A DNA stretch of 64,000 nucleotides from Aldehydirespirator sp965220345 (GTDB lineage: Bacteria > Actinomycetota > Acidimicrobiia > Acidimicrobiales > Aldehydirespiratoraceae), in the NCBI GenBank assembly GCA_965220345.1, contig OZ244822.1:1178001-1242000 (forward strand), in the 5' to 3' direction. Under the pieces are notes generated by a model. That model had not been told where the DNA came from, did not search any database, and saw only the letters and a program-made list of their open reading frames with translations. The position numbers and the translations under genes were made by a program. Shown here piece by piece: positions 60,845 through 64,000 of this stretch (positions are counted from its first letter, which is position 1; each line of letters begins with the position of its first letter).

Positions 60845-61765
60845 TCAGGGGGCCTGCTCGTCTCGGATCGGATTGCGGAGGGTTCCGATCTCGGCGACGG
60901 TCACTTCCACCACATCGCCAGACTTGAGCCATTTCGGTGGATCAAAGCGGGCACCAGCACCAGTGGGGGTGCCAGTGAAGATCACATCGCCAGCTTGCAG
61001 TGTGATGAACGTGGATAGGTAATGAATCTGGTATTCGATCCCGAAAGCCATGCTGGCGACTTGATCATCTTGGCGTAGTTCGCCGTTGACTCGTGTGCTG
61101 AGCCGCAAGCCACCGAAATCGCTGCCGTTGCTGCTGACACTGTTGTCACCGTGATTGCTGTCGCTGATGCTGCTGATCTCGTCGAGTGTCACTAGCCATG
61201 GACCGATCGATCCGCTGCGGTACCAGTTTTTGCCTTGGGTGACGTTGAAGCGACCGTGACGCACCCAGTCTCGCACTGTGCCTTCATTGCCGAGACTCAA
61301 CCCGGCAATATGGCTGCGAGCGTCATTGATGGCAATGCGGCGGCCGCCTCGTCCGATCACTACCACGATCTCGCCTTCGTAGTCAAGCTGTTCTGATTCG
61401 GGGGGACGCAGCAGTGCCTGTTCATGGCCGACTAGTGTCTCAGGGAAACGCACAAACACGCTGGGATAAGCGTCTGCGAGACTTTCTGCGTATTCGTTTG
61501 CTCTGCCGCCGTAGTTGACACCTATACAGAAGATCTTTTGGGGTTTCGGCACTAGGCGCTCAAAGGTGATCTCATCAAGTGTGTGATCAGCTTCAGTGGC
61601 GTTTCGTGCTGCGTCTTGGGCTTCGTCGAGACGGCCTTGAGCGAGCAGTTCGCTAAGGTCAGCAACATCGTCAAGGCGTTTAGCCAGATCAATAACCCCA
61701 GTGCTGTCAACGTGAAGCGCCCCGAAGGATGCCATACCCGCAACGCTGTAGCTGAGCAGTCGCAC
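60845..61765 (-). CDS. Fumarylacetoacetate hydrolase family protein
   Basis: 306 residues. KIFCIGVNYGGRANEYAESL, LDYEGEIVVVIGRGGRRIAI with metal-binding Glu pair, then FNVTQGKNWYRSGSIGPWLV, and IFTGTPTGAGARFDPPKWL at the C-terminus are FAH-family motifs. It may be a decarboxylase/isomerase (HpaG-like) or acylpyruvase. A Ser/Asn-rich insert (about residues 205-224) is unusual. It is divergent from the HpaF-like gene. Confidence 0.85.
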   Translation of the reverse strand: MRLLSYSVAGMASFGALHVDSTGVIDLAKRLDDVADLSELLAQGRLDEAQDAARNATEADHTLDEITFERLVPKPQKIFCIGVNYGGRANEYAESLADAYPSVFVRFPETLVGHEQALLRPPESEQLDYEGEIVVVIGRGGRRIAINDARSHIAGLSLGNEGTVRDWVRHGRFNVTQGKNWYRSGSIGPWLVTLDEISSISDSNHGDNSVSSNGSDFGGLRLSTRVNGELRQDDQVASMAFGIEYQIHYLSTFITLQAGDVIFTGTPTGAGARFDPPKWLKSGDVVEVTVAEIGTLRNPIRDEQAP

Positions 61766-61840
61766 CCGTCACCCCCAAAAGTGATTTGCCGCACTTCGCC
61801 AGATCAGCACAGATCTTACAATCAAGAATGGAGTCAAGTT

Positions 61841-62236
61841 ATGCCGCACATAATCATCGAACACTCGTCCAACTTAACTGAGCTGACCAACATGCATGCT
61901 TTGGTGGAGTCTGTGCATCAAGCCGTTCTGCGCTCTGGCTTGGCTGAAGTATCGGCGCTACGCACTCGTGCCGCCCCCCGCTTTCATTACCGCATTGCTG
62001 ACGGCAACCCAAGCTACGGCTTTGTGGCGATTTATGCCCGTATGACCCCGGGCCGTGACCCCGAAGCGATCAAGCAACTCCTCGAAATCCTCATCGACAC
62101 GGTAGATGAAGTGCTGGAACCGCTTTGCGACACTCATCCTGTAGCGATCAGTGCTGAGGCTCAGATGATTGACCCGGCCATGCGCCTCAACCGCAACCAC
62201 ATTCGCGCACACTCTTCGAAAAACCGCAGCGTCTGA
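61841..62236 (+). CDS. hpaF: 5-carboxymethyl-2-hydroxymuconate delta-isomerase-like
   Basis: 131 residues from ATG 61841. MPHIIIEHSSNLTELTNMHA with Pro after the start Met, the catalytic base in the tautomerase fold, and GNPSYGFVAIYARMTPGRDP match the HpaF/CHMI family. It converts 5-carboxymethyl-2-hydroxymuconate in homoprotocatechuate breakdown. Its neighbours agree with this pathway, but the dioxygenase and dehydrogenase are not in the window. Confidence 0.8.
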   Translation: MPHIIIEHSSNLTELTNMHALVESVHQAVLRSGLAEVSALRTRAAPRFHYRIADGNPSYGFVAIYARMTPGRDPEAIKQLLEILIDTVDEVLEPLCDTHPVAISAEAQMIDPAMRLNRNHIRAHSSKNRSV

Positions 62237-62329
62237 GCGCCACGCCCAACGATGATACGGCTTGGCGAGAATAACTCCTAGAAGGTGTCCTTTGCCGAGT
62301 AGATGATGCAAGCGTGTTTGTAGGTGCTG

Positions 62330-63312
62330 TTATGGTGTTGTCGATGGCACGTTGTTGACTTGGCAGTCCCAGCCACTGTCGGTTGAGCTGCACGAGACGT
62401 GCATACCGTCTCGGTCTTCATGGAACCGTGCTAACTCGGTTTCGTAGGCTGCGGACTGAGCGTTCCAAGCAGCTAGCGCTTCGTCGTATCCAGGGTGGGT
62501 GACAGTGATTTTGTTGGTTCGTGTGTCGGTGATACGTTCGCGGACTTTGATGTTGTGTGCGATGATGGCGGCTCTGTCTGCTTTGTAAGCGCGTCGTGCA
62601 GCGCTCTCGCATACATCAAGGTCACGGTAGTCGTCGCTGCCGTATGCACATGGGTTTCCGTTATCGATCCGTACTCGTTCTTCTTTGAGGTTGACACGCT
62701 GCTGTGTGCCGTGACGACGAATGAGGGTGCCAGCAGGGATAGTGTGCGAAACCTGTGTCACTTCTTCTGGGGGTCGCCCTTCAACACCGCGCTCCCATTG
62801 AATGGTGTGTGCCGCTGCGAAGGTGCGTTGACGGCAGTTCGGTGCGTCATACGTCCAGTCGGTTGTGCCGTCACCGTTCGTATCGAAATGGTAGGCGCAG
62901 GGACCTTCGCTTGATGCAGCGTTCCAATCCGTTGATGTGGGCACGTAGTCGGTGATAAGAGAGGGATCAGCGATTTCGATGCTGTATACACCGTCAGATA
63001 CGTGCTCGCCCACAACGTAGTCTCTTGCGGCGCGAATCGGTGAACCGTAATTCCAGTTTTATGATCTGCCACCCGGCGCAGACGGCAGTTCAATCAGCGC
63101 ATGTTGAGGCCAATTCTCGGGTGCTACGCCGTTGAGTTGCCCGATACCGGTGATAGTGGACTGCTGGGTAGGAGGCGGTTCACCAAAACGCTGCTCAGTC
63201 TCAACCTTGAAATCGTTCCGCAACGGTTGTAAAGGCGGAGCTTCAGGCTGCCAAAGCACCGGCACACTGCTAGGCCGCTGCGATTGCGATCCAGCGCTTC
63301 ATGATTAACCAC
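62330..63312 (-). pseudogene. Secreted protein gene with stops, unknown family
   Basis: From about 63302 the minus strand reads MKRWIAIAAA, a signal-peptide-like start, then a stop; another frame from GTG runs VLWQPEAPPLQPLRNDFKVE to a TAA at about 63059, after which the same frame continues NWNYGSPIRAARDYVVGEHV and on to 62330. The latter (ATG/GTG near 63013) is 227 residues: THYHFDTNGDGTTDW-like and rich in Tyr/Arg/Asp, with six Cys. An ancestral secreted protein appears to have acquired a frameshift and a nonsense codon. Confidence 0.5.
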
Positions 63313-63610
63313 CTGACGTGAGTCAATATTTAAACCTGGACTCCTCCACTAGTGAAATAGCTACCACACTCTCAGTAGCCCGTCAAATCCCTGGAAGGGT
63401 TTCCTTGAGACAGCACTGCTAAGCCCTGCCAGCCCCCAGTTTGAACCGCTTCGCAGTGTCGCGGGTTCAGTGATCGGTCCAGCCGCGCGCCTCTCCCGAA
63501 ACCCTGTCCGCACTCGCCGCAGCAAGCCAAGCAACACCTGCGATCCCGCCCAAATGCCGTCTCAAGCACCAAAATCCAGCGTTTTGCTCGCTTTTGATAC
63601 CCTAGAAAGC
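63313..63610. other. Intergenic region before AbiEi gene
   Basis: No gene is supported. It separates the decayed secreted-protein gene from the divergent AbiEi-type gene and presumably holds its promoter. Confidence 0.4.
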
Positions 63611-64000
63611 ATGTTAAGGTTTGGTGTCGCACCGAGTGAGTTGGCTGACTGGCTCATCGGCCAAGGTCGTCACTTCATCACGACAGTAGATGCTGCCGAG
63701 GTGCTTGGGGTAGATGTTACGTCGGTGTCGGCCAGCCTTGAGCGTCCTCGCAGGGCTGGCAAGTTGGTATCGGTGACTAAACAGGGGTGGGTGCCAGTGC
63801 CACCCGAGTTTCGGAGTGCTGGCGCGCCGCCTGCAAGCCACTTCATCCATCCACTGATGGAGCACCTTGGACACTTCTATTATGTCGGCTTCCTTTCTGC
63901 AGCGGCCATTCTGGGGGCCTCACATCAGGCACCGATGGTGTTCCAAGTTGTGACACCAGCCAGGCTGCGGAGCCGCAAGATCGGTCGGGGTCGGATCCAC
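63611..64000 (+). CDS. AbiEi-type antitoxin (type IV TA), 3' end outside window
   Basis: The frame from ATG 63611 is open to the window edge (130 codons). LADWLIGQGRHFITTVDAAE is the winged-helix head; GWVPVPPEFRSAGAPPASHF then IHPLMEHLGHFYYVGFLSAA and GASHQAPMVFQVVTPARLRS are the AbiEi C-terminal motifs. The cognate nucleotidyltransferase toxin AbiEii would be expected just downstream, beyond 64000. Confidence 0.85.
   Translation, partial: MLRFGVAPSELADWLIGQGRHFITTVDAAEVLGVDVTSVSASLERPRRAGKLVSVTKQGWVPVPPEFRSAGAPPASHFIHPLMEHLGHFYYVGFLSAAAILGASHQAPMVFQVVTPARLRSRKIGRGRIH

Noticed and set aside
1..64000. tRNA, rRNA or tmRNA genes
   Set aside because: None of the conserved arm or core sequences were seen on either strand.

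Overview
This window looks like a chromosome segment of a bacterium with moderate GC, most likely an actinomycete-type organism of the Acidimicrobiia kind. That assignment is an inference from three secreted SLH-domain proteins with Ala-rich signal peptides, frequent GTG/TTG starts and the style of the core genes; no rRNA or tRNA is present to confirm it.

Region by region: (1) 1-10.3 kb is a worn defence/toxin island. It holds a partial AAA ATPase with a PD-(D/E)XK-like partner, a GNAT acetyltransferase, a HTH/PIN toxin-antitoxin (TA) pair, a DarT C-terminal fragment fused tail-to-tail with a truncated subtilase, the AAA ATPase partner of that subtilase, a DNA-methyltransferase stump, a HicA-like pair, a DUF3467 gene, and a second AAA/subtilase pair decayed by deletions. 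(2) 11-18 kb has an SLH surface protein, a frameshifted SDH/SppA-type serine protease, a frameshifted retropepsin-like protease with a small partner, and an AlbA_2/Schlafen-type ATP-binding regulator. (3) 18.3-29.75 kb is the most unusual part: a largely non-coding mosaic punctuated by at least 55 copies of a 17-bp palindrome (consensus RTAATANYNRNTATTAY, e.g. ATAATAACTGTTATTAT). The palindromes lie exactly at the borders of a small set of repeated modules (named U, X, Y, Z, W and V here) that recur in the same order. Embedded in it are a VapBC-type pair, a membrane-anchored PLD-like protein, a second AlbA_2 protein and a decayed IS30-type element. (4) 30-42.3 kb carries a three-gene TIGR04255/HTH/unknown operon cut by an IS30-type element, two more SLH proteins, further IS30 remnants, an AbrB-like/PIN-like pair and a radical SAM gene truncated by an IS.

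(5) 42.3-63 kb is mostly housekeeping: a DUF3467 cassette, TesB thioesterase, a Phd/VapC pair, GtrA, a methyltransferase, a polysaccharide deacetylase lipoprotein, and then a cobalamin-riboswitch-led unit for B12 uptake and late-stage assembly (binding protein, permease, ATPase, CobO, CobU, CobT, CobS). These are followed by an unrecognised two-gene operon with a nuclease-like motif, an AIM24 protein, genes resembling the lower homoprotocatechuate pathway (HpaH-like, FAH family, HpaF-like), a quinone oxidoreductase, HicAB and a Phd/PIN pair. The right edge enters an AbiEi-type antitoxin.

Overall, a stable metabolic block on the right abuts a left two-thirds that has repeatedly gained, lost and fused defence and mobile genes. 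All coordinates and motifs come from reading the sequence; no database search was run, so family names rest on motif recognition.
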